DNA from: Nocardia sp. BSTN01
Lineage (GTDB): Bacteria; Actinomycetota; Actinomycetes; Mycobacteriales; Mycobacteriaceae
NCBI RefSeq assembly: GCF_015354405.1
Contig: NZ_JADKYP010000049.1
Coordinates: 1 to 49,583, forward strand
Direction: 5' to 3'
DNA: 49,583 nucleotides
Shown here: positions 1 through 8,631 of the stretch, piece by piece
Numbering within the stretch: the stretch's first letter is position 1
How the letters are laid out: each line of letters starts with the position of its first letter
Translations under genes and position numbers: made by a program
The notes under the pieces: model-generated
The model's database searches: none
What the model saw: only the letters and a program-made list of their open reading frames with translations
Told to the model about the DNA's origin: nothing

Positions 1-182
1 GGTCCACAATCGAGGCGGGCCGAAACCGGAGTCCTAGCACCATCCTCGAAACGCATACCCAGAAATGCGGTGTGACTACCGACCGAATCGTTTCGGGTAG
101 TGCGACCTCGTCGGCGTACCGATCGCTCGGCACACAACCCGCCCGAGCGAGCCGGTGGCGGCACCTCTGCCACTATTGGGCT
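1..182. other. Left-edge non-coding stretch, probable menJ leader
   Basis: No convincing gene is seen here. The reading frame of menJ stays open back to a GTG at 72, but the residues encoded before 183 do not resemble the family. An imperfect inverted repeat (ACTACC at 75-80, GGTAGT at 96-101, with CGAA/TTCG inside) could be an operator or a leader hairpin. Confidence 0.4.
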
Positions 183-1463
183 ATGGGTTCAGCTCACGGT
201 GGTTCGACAGCACCGGAACGGGAACGTGGCACGGTGTTGCCCGAGCACGTCGAGGTGCTGGTGGTCGGCGCGGGACCGGCCGGGTCCGCGGCGGCGGCCT
301 GGGCGGCGCGGGCGGGCCGCGAGGTGTTGCTCACCGATGCCGCGGTGTTTCCCCGGGACAAGACCTGCGGCGACGGATTGACTCCGCGCGCCACGGCGGA
401 GCTGGAGGCGCTCGGGCTGGGCGAATGGCTGCGCGCGCATACCGTCAACCGGGGTCTGCGGATGGCCGGATTCGGCCGGGAGGCGTTGCTGCCCTGGCCG
501 GGCGGGTCCTTCCCCACCTACGGAAGTGCCGTTCCCCGCACCGAACTCGACGACAAGCTGCGCGAGACGGCGGTCAAGTGGGGTGCGCGCATGGTCGACG
601 GGGTGCGGGTGGTCGCGGTGGCGCGCGCGGACGATCGGGTCACCGGTGTCACCGTGCAGACCGAATCGGGTTCGCACGACATTCGCTGCGACATCCTCAT
701 CGTCGCCGACGGGGTGCGTTCGCCGGTCGGGAAGTTGCTGGGCCGCGTCTGGCATCGCCGCTTCGCCTACGGTGTGGCCGCCCGCGCCTACATCCGCTCC
801 GCCCGCAGCGACGACGAATGGATCACGTCGCATCTGGAACTGCGCGATGCCGAGGGCGGTCTGGTCCCCGGCTACGGCTGGGTGTTCCCCCTGGGCAACG
901 GCGAGGTCAACATCGGTGTGGGCTCCCTGGCCACCGAACGCCGCCCCTCGCATATCGCGCTGAAACCTCTTCTGCAGCATTATGTTTCGCTCCGCCGGCA
1001 GGAGTGGCAGTTCGAGGGCGAGGCGCGGGCCGTCGCCTCGGCGCTGCTGCCGATGGGCGGGGCGGTGTCGAATATCGCGGGCCGCAACTGGGTGCTGGTG
1101 GGCGATGCCGCCGGATGTGTGAATCCGCTCAACGGCGAGGGCATCGACTACGGGCTCGAGGGCGGTCACCTGCTGTCCGGACTGCTGGGGGAACCGGATC
1201 TGACCACGGTGTGGCCGGATCTGCTGCGGGCCCGCTACGGGCGCACCTTCTCGGTGGCCCGCCGGATCGCGGCACTGGCCACCCATCCGAAGATGGTCCC
1301 GACCGGCGGGCCGCCGGTGATGCGTTCGGCGCTGCTGCAGCGCACGGCCGTGCGAGTGATGGGCAATCTCGTCGACGAGGAGGATGCCGACCTCACCGCC
1401 CGGGCGTGGCGGACGGCGGGCCGGGCGTCGCTGCGTTTCGACGATCCGGCACCGTTCAGCTGA
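183..1463 (+). CDS. menJ: Geranylgeranyl reductase family FAD enzyme, menaquinone reductase
   Basis: This 426-residue flavoprotein probably saturates one isoprene unit of the menaquinone side chain at the membrane, as MenJ (Rv0561c) does in mycobacteria. An FAD-binding Rossmann motif GAGPAG lies at residues 29-34, followed by the CGDGLTPRA segment near residue 60 and a second FAD motif, GDAAGCVNPLNGEGIDYGLE, near residue 310. The frame is open back to a GTG at 72, but the ATG at 183 (or GTG at 234) fits the family start better. Close linkage to mgtA and menG matches the mycobacterial order, which supports the MenJ assignment over a generic halogenase-like oxidoreductase. Confidence 0.85.
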   Translation: MGSAHGGSTAPERERGTVLPEHVEVLVVGAGPAGSAAAAWAARAGREVLLTDAAVFPRDKTCGDGLTPRATAELEALGLGEWLRAHTVNRGLRMAGFGREALLPWPGGSFPTYGSAVPRTELDDKLRETAVKWGARMVDGVRVVAVARADDRVTGVTVQTESGSHDIRCDILIVADGVRSPVGKLLGRVWHRRFAYGVAARAYIRSARSDDEWITSHLELRDAEGGLVPGYGWVFPLGNGEVNIGVGSLATERRPSHIALKPLLQHYVSLRRQEWQFEGEARAVASALLPMGGAVSNIAGRNWVLVGDAAGCVNPLNGEGIDYGLEGGHLLSGLLGEPDLTTVWPDLLRARYGRTFSVARRIAALATHPKMVPTGGPPVMRSALLQRTAVRVMGNLVDEEDADLTARAWRTAGRASLRFDDPAPFS

Positions 1464-1499
1464 GCGATGCGCGGCGCCGAGGGCCGGACAGGAGGCAGC

Positions 1500-2009
1500 G
1501 TGGACAACCGCAGCGGGCCACGTCCGCGCCGCGATCGGACCCCCTCGGTGCCGGAGGATCTGCTTCCGCATCTGCGCCGGGCGCGGGATCTGGTCGATCG
1601 CGAATACGCCCGCCCGCTCGACGTGGACGAACTGGCCGCGACCGCGGGGGTCTCGAAATATCATTTCCTGCGCTGTTTCGCCGCCACCTACGGCCGCACC
1701 CCCGCGCTGTATCTGGCCGAGCGGCGCATCGAACGCGCGCAGGACCTGTTGCGCGCCACCAACATCACCGTGACCGAGGCGTGCATGCTGGTCGGATACA
1801 CCAGCCTGGGCTCGTTCAGCCGCAAGTTCACCGAACTGGTCGGGATGACACCGTCGGCCTATCAGGCGAAATTCGCGGCGGACGGGGTTCCGCGCATTCC
1901 GGGGTGTTACGTGTTCATGCACGGCCTGTCCGACCGGAAACCGCTGGAGCCGGCGCCCGATCCCGGTGGCGCAATTTCGGAGAAGCCGGCGGACACCGAG
2001 GGCTCATAG
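1500..2009 (+). CDS. AraC-family transcriptional regulator
   Basis: A 169-residue DNA-binding protein made almost entirely of an AraC/XylS double helix-turn-helix (about residues 25-120): the first helix pair surrounds ELAATAGVSKYHFLRCF and the second ends in the family signature YTSLGSFSRKFTELVGMTPSAY. No ligand-binding cupin domain is present, only a short tail of unknown role. The start is a GTG at 1500, preceded by AGGAGG at 1490-1495; the frame continues upstream to 1467 without a better site. A VOC protein follows after 9 bases, a pairing common in actinomycetes, so it likely controls that gene. Its inducer is unknown. Confidence 0.85.
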   Translation: MDNRSGPRPRRDRTPSVPEDLLPHLRRARDLVDREYARPLDVDELAATAGVSKYHFLRCFAATYGRTPALYLAERRIERAQDLLRATNITVTEACMLVGYTSLGSFSRKFTELVGMTPSAYQAKFAADGVPRIPGCYVFMHGLSDRKPLEPAPDPGGAISEKPADTEGS

Positions 2010-2018
2010 CCTGAGCTC

Positions 2019-2468
2019 ATGACGACGATCACCAACGTATCGCTGGTCACGGTGTATGTGACCGATCAGTCCGCCGCCAAGCAGTGGTACATCGACAAGC
2101 TGGGTTTCGTGGAAACCGCCGATATCTCGATGGGCGACAACGGTTTCCGCTGGGTCACCGTGGCCCAACCGGATCACCCCGAACTCGAGGTGACCCTGAT
2201 GGTTCCGGGTCCGCCGCTCGACGAGACGATGGCCGAGGCGATCCGCCGCTCCCTCGGCAACGGCACCATGGGCGCGCTGGGCTTGCGCACGGAGGACTGC
2301 CAGAAGGCCTACGAGGAGCTCACCGCGAAGGGTGTCGAATTCGTGCAGCCGCCCGCGGAACGCCCGTACGGCGTGGAGGCGGTGATGCGCGACAACTCCG
2401 GCAATTGGCTCGTGCTGGTCGAACAACGCGAATTCGACGGTGGCGCTTTCGGTCCGGGGGCGCAGTAG
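2019..2468 (+). CDS. VOC (glyoxalase/bleomycin-resistance fold) protein
   Basis: A 149-residue protein of the vicinal-oxygen-chelate superfamily. Two beta-alpha-beta-beta-beta halves are visible, opening with TNVSLVTVYVTDQSAAKQWY and closing with PYGVEAVMRDNSGNWLVLVEQ. The late glutamate in LVLVEQ is at the usual metal-ligand position, while the early residue normally His is not obvious, so catalysis is uncertain. It lies 9 bases behind the AraC regulator and is probably co-transcribed. It may act on a small electrophile or antibiotic; no substrate can be named. Confidence 0.8.
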   Translation: MTTITNVSLVTVYVTDQSAAKQWYIDKLGFVETADISMGDNGFRWVTVAQPDHPELEVTLMVPGPPLDETMAEAIRRSLGNGTMGALGLRTEDCQKAYEELTAKGVEFVQPPAERPYGVEAVMRDNSGNWLVLVEQREFDGGAFGPGAQ

Positions 2469-2520
2469 GCCGAACGCGCGACGGGTGCGAGCCTGCGCTG
2501 CTCGCACCCACCGCTGTCGG

Positions 2521-3027
2521 CTATGCCCCGGATTCGGTGGCGAAGTACTTCTCGACGAACTTGCGTTCGCTGTTGACCACCCGGTGCTGCAACTGTTCGG
2601 CCAGCGGCTCGATGGCCCCGCCGACCAGCGGAACCTTCACCTTCACACTGCCGGTGACCTCGAGTTCGGAGCCCGTGCCCGCGGCCCGCAGCAGATACTT
2701 GCCGGTCATCTCGGAGGAGATGCCCGAGGAGGTGGCGGAGAACGTACCCGCGGCGGAATTCCCGTCCAGCGGGCCCCAGTCGTCGGTGCGTTCGAGTACC
2801 AGCTCGGCCTTGAGCACCTTGCGGACGATGGCCGGGATCTTGTCCTGGCGGGCCGTCTCGGTCATGCGCAGATGGATGGTGCCGGGCCCGTTCGGGTGGG
2901 CCAGTTCGATGGTGGCGGTCTCTGCGCCCTCGAAGCGGGCGTGCCAGAATTCGTCGCTCGTGAGCGCCCGGTGCAATTCCTCGACCGGGACGGTGTATGA
3001 CACGGTGAAGCGGAAGTTTCGGGACAT
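2521..3027 (-). CDS. DUF2505 (START/polyketide-cyclase-like) protein
   Basis: A 168-residue cytoplasmic protein with the helix-grip layout of the DUF2505/SRPBCC group: it starts [22 protein letters not shown], has [24 protein letters not shown] in the middle and ends with a long amphipathic helix ([23 protein letters not shown]). The frame stays open upstream to 3291, but the added residues look non-coding and ATG at 3027 matches the family. It is divergent from the DUF3592 gene, only 40 bases apart. The family probably binds a hydrophobic ligand; the ligand is unknown. Confidence 0.8.
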   Translation of the reverse strand: MSRNFRFTVSYTVPVEELHRALTSDEFWHARFEGAETATIELAHPNGPGTIHLRMTETARQDKIPAIVRKVLKAELVLERTDDWGPLDGNSAAGTFSATSSGISSEMTGKYLLRAAGTGSELEVTGSVKVKVPLVGGAIEPLAEQLQHRVVNSERKFVEKYFATESGA

Positions 3028-3067
3028 GAGCGCACACGCTATCGGAACCATGCAATAGCCTGGTGCG

Positions 3068-3544
3068 GTGTCGGAAACCACCGAGTCTGCTGCGCGCGAG
3101 CACCGAGCCGAGGCCGGTTCACCTCGCCTCCGCCGGACCCGGATCACCATCGCGGTGATCGCCACCGCGGTGAGCGTGCTGGCCGTGCTGCTGGTGCTGG
3201 CGGCCTGGCGCGACGATCTGCTGATCAGCTCCGACAAGGGCGTGACCAGCGCGGAAGTGTTGTCGGCGGGCCGGTTGCGGTCCGCGGTCACCTATGTGAC
3301 GCCGGACGGTGTGACGCACAATCCGAAGGTGGGGGTGCTGTACCCCACCAAGCTCACCGCCGGCGAGCGGATCAATGTCGAATACAGCCGCAGCGATCCG
3401 GAATTGGTCCGGGTCGCCGGGCGCGACGCCCGGGTCGCGGTCATTCCGGCGCTCTCGGTGATCGTGGTGGTGTGGGTGGTGGCGCTGCCGGTGCTGTGGG
3501 TGGTGCGCCGCTTCGAGCGCCGTTCGGTGCGCACCTCCGGTTAG
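3068..3544 (+). CDS. DUF3592 membrane protein (Rv0556-like)
   Basis: A 158-residue integral membrane protein with a GTG start. It has a charged N-terminus, a first membrane segment near residues 27-47 ([20 protein letters not shown]), an extracytoplasmic beta-rich domain (about 55-118; [20 protein letters not shown]) and a second membrane segment (about 124-147; [20 protein letters not shown]) before a basic C-terminus. This is the DUF3592 layout. Its position immediately upstream of mgtA parallels Rv0556-Rv0557. Function is unknown; a role in envelope biology is only suggested by context. Confidence 0.75.
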   Translation: MSETTESAAREHRAEAGSPRLRRTRITIAVIATAVSVLAVLLVLAAWRDDLLISSDKGVTSAEVLSAGRLRSAVTYVTPDGVTHNPKVGVLYPTKLTAGERINVEYSRSDPELVRVAGRDARVAVIPALSVIVVVWVVALPVLWVVRRFERRSVRTSG

Positions 3545-3618
3545 CTGTTCGCCCGAACTTCGCACATCCGTCACATGGGTGTGGTGTCCTGGCGTGCCGC
3601 GCATCGCACACTGCAGGT

Positions 3619-4758
3619 GTGCGTGTAGCGATCGTCTCCGAATCGTTTCTGCCGAATATGAACGGTGTCGTGAACTCCGTGCTGCAGGTCCTGGCCCACC
3701 TGGACCGCAACGGACACGATGCGCTCGTCATCGCCCCGGACACTCCTCGCGGGCAGGCCGCGGCGCCGCGCTCGTACGGCCGTTTTCCGGTGATCCGGGT
3801 GCCGGCGGTCATGGTGCCGCGGATCAGCTCGTTGCCGGTCGGCCTGCCGCAACCATTGCTGACCTCGGCGATCGAGGATTTCGACGCCGATGTGGTGCAT
3901 CTGGCCTCACCGTTCCTGCTCGGCGCCGGCGGGGCGGCGGCGGCATTGCGCCTGGATCTGCCCGCCGTGGCGGTGTACCAGACCGACGTGGCCGGATTCG
4001 CGGCCAGTTACGGGCTGGGGGCCGCACAGCGTGCGGCGTGGGCCTGGACGCGGCGCATCCACAATCGCGCGGCGCGCACCCTGGCGCCGTCCTCGGCGGC
4101 GATGGCGGATCTCGAGCGCCACGGCATCACCCGGGTGCACCGCTGGGCGCGTGGCGTGGACGCGGTGCGGTTCACGCCCGGTGCGCGCGACGCCGGCCTC
4201 CACGCGCGGTGGGCGGACGGCGACCGGCTGGTGGTCGGATTCGTCGGCCGGCTGGCGCCGGAGAAACACGTCGAACGTCTCGCCGCGCTGGCCGGCGATC
4301 CCGATATCCGGCTGGTCGTGGTCGGTGACGGACCGGAACGGGCGCAGCTGCAGCGCCTGCTGCCGACGGCCGTCTTCACCGGCGAACTCGGCGGCGCCGA
4401 GCTGGCGCAGGCCTACGCGAGCCTGGATCTGATGGTCCACCCGGGCGAGCACGAGACCTTCTGCCAGGGCGTGCAGGAGGCGCTTGCCTGCGGTACTCCG
4501 GTGATCGGCCCCGACGCCGGCGGCCCCCGTGACCTGATCGCTCACTGCCGCAACGGCTATCTGCTGCCGGTCGACCGGTTCGCCGAACTCCTGCCGAGCG
4601 CGGTTGCGGCGCTGCGTGATCCGGATCTTCGAGCCCGATTCGCCGGCGCCGCACGCAAATCGGTGCTGCACCGCACCTGGCCCGCGATCTGCACCGAGTT
4701 GATGGGGCACTATCACGAGGTGATCGGCGGCCGGGAAGAACTGCACCGTAGCGCTTGA
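3619..4758 (+). CDS. mgtA: GDP-mannose-dependent alpha-mannosyltransferase (GT4)
   Basis: A 379-residue GT-B fold glycosyltransferase. Family GT4 features are visible: an N-terminal acceptor domain starting [20 protein letters not shown], a linker with [17 protein letters not shown] near residues 205-220, and the donor-binding E-x7-E stretch ([21 protein letters not shown], about 276-296). It matches mycobacterial MgtA (Rv0557), which transfers mannose from GDP-mannose to glucuronosyl diacylglycerol for lipoglycan synthesis. The start is GTG 3619 (VRVAIVSES); upstream codons of the same frame look non-coding. It follows the DUF3592 gene as in mycobacteria. Confidence 0.85.
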   Translation: MRVAIVSESFLPNMNGVVNSVLQVLAHLDRNGHDALVIAPDTPRGQAAAPRSYGRFPVIRVPAVMVPRISSLPVGLPQPLLTSAIEDFDADVVHLASPFLLGAGGAAAALRLDLPAVAVYQTDVAGFAASYGLGAAQRAAWAWTRRIHNRAARTLAPSSAAMADLERHGITRVHRWARGVDAVRFTPGARDAGLHARWADGDRLVVGFVGRLAPEKHVERLAALAGDPDIRLVVVGDGPERAQLQRLLPTAVFTGELGGAELAQAYASLDLMVHPGEHETFCQGVQEALACGTPVIGPDAGGPRDLIAHCRNGYLLPVDRFAELLPSAVAALRDPDLRARFAGAARKSVLHRTWPAICTELMGHYHEVIGGREELHRSA

Positions 4759-4813
4759 AAACCGCGGTATCGCAGATCCGAAGCGGCCCAGCGGTTTCGA
4801 GTGGCCCGGGACT

Positions 4814-5443
4814 TCAGGCGGCCTTCCCGACCAATCGGTCGATGACCCGCCGCGCCATGGCCACGCTGTCGTCGTCGCCGAGGCGCAGCGCCACGTTGAC
4901 GGCATTCAAGACGGCCGCGACCTCGAAGCCGGCCGTCTCGGGATCCACGTCGGCGATCTCACCGGCATCGACCGCGCGGCGGAACTGTGTTGCCAGAACG
5001 GCCACCCAGTCGCGCTGCTGCTCGCGCAGTGCGTCACGAACCGGCCCCGGTCGGCTGTCGAAAATGGGCAGATTCGCGCCCAGGAAGCATCCGCCGGGAA
5101 ATACCGGACGCTCGACGTAGTCGATCCACCGGTCGACGAGGGCGCGAAGCCGCGCGATGCCGGCCGGAGCATCTCGCGCCGGGCCGACGACGGTCTCCAC
5201 GAACACGTCGCGCGCCGCGTCGACGGTCGCGAGTTGCAGCTTCTCCTTGGTCCGGAACAGGGTCTGGATGCCGGCCTTGCTGACCTCGAGATCCTCGGCC
5301 AACCGCCCGAAACTCAGCCCGTCGAGTCCGTCCACCGAGGCGATCTCGATGGCGCGGCGGGTCACCGCACGGCGCGATCGCGCACCGCGGCGTAGGCGCT
5401 GATCGGCGCTTTCCGCTGTCTCACGCTCCCCGGATACGACCAT
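4814..5443 (-). CDS. TetR/AcrR-family repressor of the adjacent exporter
   Basis: A 209-residue one-component repressor. The N-terminal helix-turn-helix (about residues 22-70) contains RAIEIASVDGLDGLSFGRLAEDLEVSKAGIQTLF with a lysine-rich helix 4 (TKEKLQLA). The C-terminal domain has the GGCFLGA element typical of TetR_C subgroups controlling MFS exporters. It is divergent from the MFS gene (124 bases between starts). One palindromic operator overlaps its start codon and a second lies in the MFS promoter, so it likely represses both genes. The inducer is probably an exported toxic compound, identity unknown. Confidence 0.85.
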   Translation of the reverse strand: MVVSGERETAESADQRLRRGARSRRAVTRRAIEIASVDGLDGLSFGRLAEDLEVSKAGIQTLFRTKEKLQLATVDAARDVFVETVVGPARDAPAGIARLRALVDRWIDYVERPVFPGGCFLGANLPIFDSRPGPVRDALREQQRDWVAVLATQFRRAVDAGEIADVDPETAGFEVAAVLNAVNVALRLGDDDSVAMARRVIDRLVGKAA

Positions 5444-5457
5444 ACGGTCGATCGTAT
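5442..5457. promoter_or_regulatory. Palindromic TetR operator O1
   Basis: ATACGGTCGATCGTAT is a 16-bp palindrome with a single asymmetric position. It overlaps the start codon of the TetR gene, so binding would block its own transcription or translation. The same palindrome recurs 52 bp away. Confidence 0.7.
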
Positions 5458-5482
5458 GTCACCAATCACGGCGAATCGACTA

Positions 5483-5511
5483 TTGCAGTAAGCATACGGT
5501 CGACCGTATTC
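5483..5511 (+). promoter_or_regulatory. MFS promoter with embedded palindromic operator O2
   Basis: A perfect 16-bp palindrome ATACGGTCGACCGTAT occupies 5494-5509. It sits between a possible -35 (TTGCAG, 5483-5488) and -10 (GTATTC, 5506-5511) separated by 17 bases. Repressor binding here would exclude RNA polymerase from the exporter promoter. The palindrome is read directly; the promoter elements are inferred. Confidence 0.6.
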
Positions 5512-5567
5512 TTTCGATCACATCGGCGCGCGACGGCACAGCCGGTGGCGACAAGAAGGGGTGCTCG

Positions 5568-6983
5568 ATGGATGGCGTAACAGCCGAACAGTCCGTGACC
5601 GCGGACGAATCCACGCCGGTGCGGGACCGGTCGACGGCGATCGTATGGATCCTGTGCTCGGCCGCATTCGTGGCGATGCTCGACGTCTTCGTGGTGAACG
5701 TGGCCTTCACGAAGATCGGCGAGTCCTACCGGGGATCCTCGGCGGCCGATGTGAGCTGGGTGCTCAACGGCTACGCGATCGTCTACGCGGCCCTGTTGAT
5801 TCCGGCGGGCCGATTCTCGGATCGGTTCGGCCGCAAGGCCGGATTCCTTTCCGGGCTCGGCCTTTTCACCGCGGCGAGCGTGGCCTGTGCCGCGGCTCCG
5901 ACGCTGTGGGCGCTGGTGGCGTTCCGGCTGCTGCAGGCGGTGGGCGCCGCGGCCCTGACGCCGGCCGGCCTGGGGTTGCTGCTCACGGTGCTGCCGCAGG
6001 CGCGGGTGCCGGGCGCGGTGAAGATCTGGGCTACGACGAGTTCGTTCGCCGCGGCCTGCGGCCCGGTGGTCGGCGGCGCGCTGGTGGAGATCTCCTGGCG
6101 CTGGGTCTTCCTGATCAATCTGCCCGTGGGTGTGGTGACCGGACTCGCGGCCGTATGGCTGGTGCCGAATCTCGGGCAACGCACCTCCGCCCGCGTGCCC
6201 GATCTGCTCGGGGTGGTGGCGTTGATCGTGGCGCTCGGGGCGCTGTCGCTGGCGCTGGTCGAAAGCGATGCGTGGACCGGCGGCGCGACGTGGGCGGCAT
6301 CGGCAGTGGCGGTGCTCGGCGCGGTCCTGTTCGTGGTGCGGATGCGCCGGCATCCGGATCCGGTGGTGCCGCCGGACCTGTTCCGGGTGCCGACGTTCGC
6401 CTGGGCCAACGCCACCGTGCTGGCCTTCTGCACGGCATTCGGCGCGTGGTTCCTGAGCATCACCCTGTGGCTCGAGAACGCGGCCCACTACGGCACGTTC
6501 GAAACCGGGCTCGCCATCGTCCCGGGCCCGATCATGGTGCCGATCTTCGCCGCCGTCAGCCAGCGACTGATCCGGCGAATACCGGCGGGTGTCGTTGTGG
6601 CCCTGGGCAATGCGCTGTTCGCGGCCGGTGTCCTGCTCGTGCTGTTCACGGCTACCACTCCGGTGCAGTACGCGAGCGCGGTTCTGCCGGGGTGGGCGAT
6701 CTCCGGCATCGGCATCGGTCTCGCGCTGCCCACGATGATCGCCTCCGCCGCCGTCGATCTGCCGCCGGAGCGGTCGGCCACCGGCAGCGCCGTGGTGAAC
6801 ACCGCCCGCCAACTCGGCTACGTCCTGGGCGTCGCGGTGCTGATCGCGCTCCTCGGATCGCTGGACACGACCGACCGGATGGTGACCGCTTTCCGGCACG
6901 GCTGGCTGTTCATCGCGGTCGTAGCCGTCGTCGGCGCGGCAACGGCATTCGGTATCACGCCTCGTACCCGTCGATCGCGATGA
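5568..6983 (+). CDS. MFS multidrug exporter, DHA2 (EmrB/QacA) type
   Basis: A 471-residue inner-membrane antiporter with about 14 hydrophobic segments, the DHA2 hallmark. Motif A of the major facilitator superfamily is visible (GRFSDRFGRKAGFLSG, about residues 84-99), as are LDVFVVNVAF in helix 1 (the motif D1 region) and the motif C area GAAALTPAGLGLLL / AACGPVVGGAL. It probably exports hydrophobic drugs or a secondary metabolite using the proton gradient. It is transcribed divergently from the TetR gene under two palindromic operators and ends overlapping, or just before, the SGNH hydrolase gene. Confidence 0.88.
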   Translation: MDGVTAEQSVTADESTPVRDRSTAIVWILCSAAFVAMLDVFVVNVAFTKIGESYRGSSAADVSWVLNGYAIVYAALLIPAGRFSDRFGRKAGFLSGLGLFTAASVACAAAPTLWALVAFRLLQAVGAAALTPAGLGLLLTVLPQARVPGAVKIWATTSSFAAACGPVVGGALVEISWRWVFLINLPVGVVTGLAAVWLVPNLGQRTSARVPDLLGVVALIVALGALSLALVESDAWTGGATWAASAVAVLGAVLFVVRMRRHPDPVVPPDLFRVPTFAWANATVLAFCTAFGAWFLSITLWLENAAHYGTFETGLAIVPGPIMVPIFAAVSQRLIRRIPAGVVVALGNALFAAGVLLVLFTATTPVQYASAVLPGWAISGIGIGLALPTMIASAAVDLPPERSATGSAVVNTARQLGYVLGVAVLIALLGSLDTTDRMVTAFRHGWLFIAVVAVVGAATAFGITPRTRRSR

Positions 6984-6994
6984 GGCAGGTCATC

Positions 6995-7687
6995 ATGTCG
7001 AATCCCTCGATCACCTCCGCGGCCACGCCCGAGGAGTCCGATCCGCTCTGCCTGTCCGAGACCACCGCGGCCGCATTGCTGTTCGACGCGCCGTGGCGAC
7101 GATTCGCCGTGGCCGGCGACAGTTTGTCGGCCGGCGTCGGCGATCCCACGCCGGGCTACTCGAACGCGGGCTGGCCCGAGCGACTCGTGAAAACACTGCG
7201 GCGGGTACACCCGGACCTGCGCTATCTCTGCACCGCGAAGGTCGGGGCCACCACGGCGCAGACCTCGGCCCACCAACTCGACCGCATCCTGGACTTCCGT
7301 CCGGACCTGCTGCATCTGCCGTGCGGTCCGAACGACATCACGCGGCGCGATCCCGACTTCGACGAGATCGACACAGCGATGCGTCGAATGTACGACGCCG
7401 CGGCGGGCACCGGCGCCCTGCTGACGACCTTCACTCTCGCAAGCGCCTATGTCGTACCGGCGTTTCCGGACTGGCCCGAGCGAATTCGCGCCATGAACGA
7501 CCTCACGCGCCGGATCGCCGCCGACTACGGAGCGGTCGTCGTCGACATGTGGGATCACCCGATCAACGCTCGCGACAACCTGCTCAGCGCGGATCGCATC
7601 CACTTCTCGACCTCCGGTCAGGCGGTGCTGGCGACCGAGATGGTCAAACATCTGGCCTACGCGTTGTCGAGCCGGCGGAGCGAATAG
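6995..7687 (+). CDS. SGNH/GDSL-type hydrolase
   Basis: A 230-residue esterase/lipase-type enzyme. All SGNH blocks are visible: GDSLS (nucleophile Ser, block I), a Gly in KVGATTAQT (block II), GPNDITR with the oxyanion Asn (block III) and DRIHFSTSG with the Asp-x-x-His pair (block V). No signal peptide is obvious, so it is likely cytoplasmic. ATG 6995 has AGGCAGG five bases upstream; an in-frame ATG at 6980 overlaps the MFS stop as ATGA and is an alternative. Coupling to the exporter suggests it modifies or detoxifies an acylated substrate handled by the pump. Confidence 0.8.
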   Translation: MSNPSITSAATPEESDPLCLSETTAAALLFDAPWRRFAVAGDSLSAGVGDPTPGYSNAGWPERLVKTLRRVHPDLRYLCTAKVGATTAQTSAHQLDRILDFRPDLLHLPCGPNDITRRDPDFDEIDTAMRRMYDAAAGTGALLTTFTLASAYVVPAFPDWPERIRAMNDLTRRIAADYGAVVVDMWDHPINARDNLLSADRIHFSTSGQAVLATEMVKHLAYALSSRRSE

Positions 7688-7765
7688 CGCAGGCGCCCAA
7701 TCCAGCCCGTGATCGCGCACCGGCCCGCGTCCCCGCCCCGGGCGCCGGGCGCTAGGGTCACTTCC

Positions 7766-8470
7766 GTGGCGAAGACAGAGTCGTTTCGGGCCTCGTTGGA
7801 CAAGCAACCGCATGAGGTCGCATCCATGTTCGACGGGGTCGCGAAGCGGTACGACCTGACCAACACGGTGCTTACCGGCGGACAGGACCGCTATTGGCGC
7901 TGGGCCACCCGCCGCGCGCTGGCCCTGCGGCCCGGGGAACGGTTGCTGGATCTGGCGGCCGGAACCGGCGTCTCCACCGCCGAATTCGCGAAGTCGGGCG
8001 CCTGGTGCCTGGCCCTGGACTTCTCCAAGGGCATGTTGGAGGCGGGGCGGTTCCGGAGGGTTCCGATGGTGAACGGTGACGCCACCGCCCTGCCGTTCGC
8101 CGACGACTCCTTCGACGCGGTCGCGATCTCCTACGGCCTGCGCAACGTCTCCGAACCGGACGCCGCCCTGCGCGAAATGCTGCGCGTCACCAAACCGGGC
8201 GGACGCCTGGTCGTGGCGGAGTTCTCCACCCCGGTCTTCGGGCCGTTCCGCACGATCTACATGGAATACCTGATGAAGGTGCTGCCGAAGGTCGCCGAGG
8301 CCGTCAGCAGCAATCCGGACGCCTACGTCTACCTGGCCGAATCGATCCGGGCCTGGCCCAACCAGCGACAGCTGGCGATGCGAATCTCCGACGCCGGCTG
8401 GTCGTCGGTGCAGTGGCGGAATCTGACCGGCGGCATCGTCGCCCTGCATCGCGGTTACAAACTGGGGTGA
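7766..8470 (+). CDS. menG: Demethylmenaquinone methyltransferase
   Basis: A 234-residue SAM-dependent methyltransferase (UbiE/MenG) that converts demethylmenaquinone to menaquinone. It shows the UbiE N-terminus ([20 protein letters not shown]), SAM motif [11 protein letters not shown] (about residues 55-64), the acidic loop ALDFSKGML, motif [17 protein letters not shown] and motif [17 protein letters not shown]. Start is GTG 7766. Its length equals that of the mycobacterial orthologue as I remember it, and it lies near menJ and mgtA as there, with the TetR/MFS/SGNH cassette between. Confidence 0.92.
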   Translation: MAKTESFRASLDKQPHEVASMFDGVAKRYDLTNTVLTGGQDRYWRWATRRALALRPGERLLDLAAGTGVSTAEFAKSGAWCLALDFSKGMLEAGRFRRVPMVNGDATALPFADDSFDAVAISYGLRNVSEPDAALREMLRVTKPGGRLVVAEFSTPVFGPFRTIYMEYLMKVLPKVAEAVSSNPDAYVYLAESIRAWPNQRQLAMRISDAGWSSVQWRNLTGGIVALHRGYKLG

Positions 8471-8535
8471 AGTAGCTCACCGCGCACGGCCGGACCGCCG
8501 GTGGAAACGGTGCCCGACCGGGCGCGAACCGGAAA

Positions 8536-8565
8536 TCTCACCGCGGCCGCACCGCTCAGGTGAGA
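8536..8565. promoter_or_regulatory. Inverted repeat in the nitrate reductase promoter region
   Basis: TCTCACC (8536-8542) and GGTGAGA (8559-8565) are perfect inverted arms separated by 16 bases, about 70 bases before the nitrate reductase start. This could be an operator for a nitrogen or nitrate regulator, or a small hairpin at the end of the menG transcript; neither is proven. Confidence 0.35.
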
Positions 8566-8631
8566 ATTTTCGTCATCTGCCGATAACGTTCGGTAAATCC
8601 GTCGCAACGGCAGCTCGCCATCATCGGGGAT

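Noticed and set aside
155-2014. 619-residue open frame overlapping menJ and the AraC gene
   Set aside because: Arg/Gly/Pro-rich shadow frame of high-GC genes; no family resemblance, and the menJ and AraC frames show clear motifs.
4757-4798. Possible terminator hairpin after mgtA (GAAAACCGC / GCGGTTTC)
   Set aside because: The stem needs a bulge and a 25-base loop and has no T-run; too weak to call.
5561-6979. Upstream two thirds of a 708-residue frame ending in the SGNH hydrolase
   Set aside because: It is the shadow of the MFS gene; only the part from 6980/6995 on encodes recognisable sequence.
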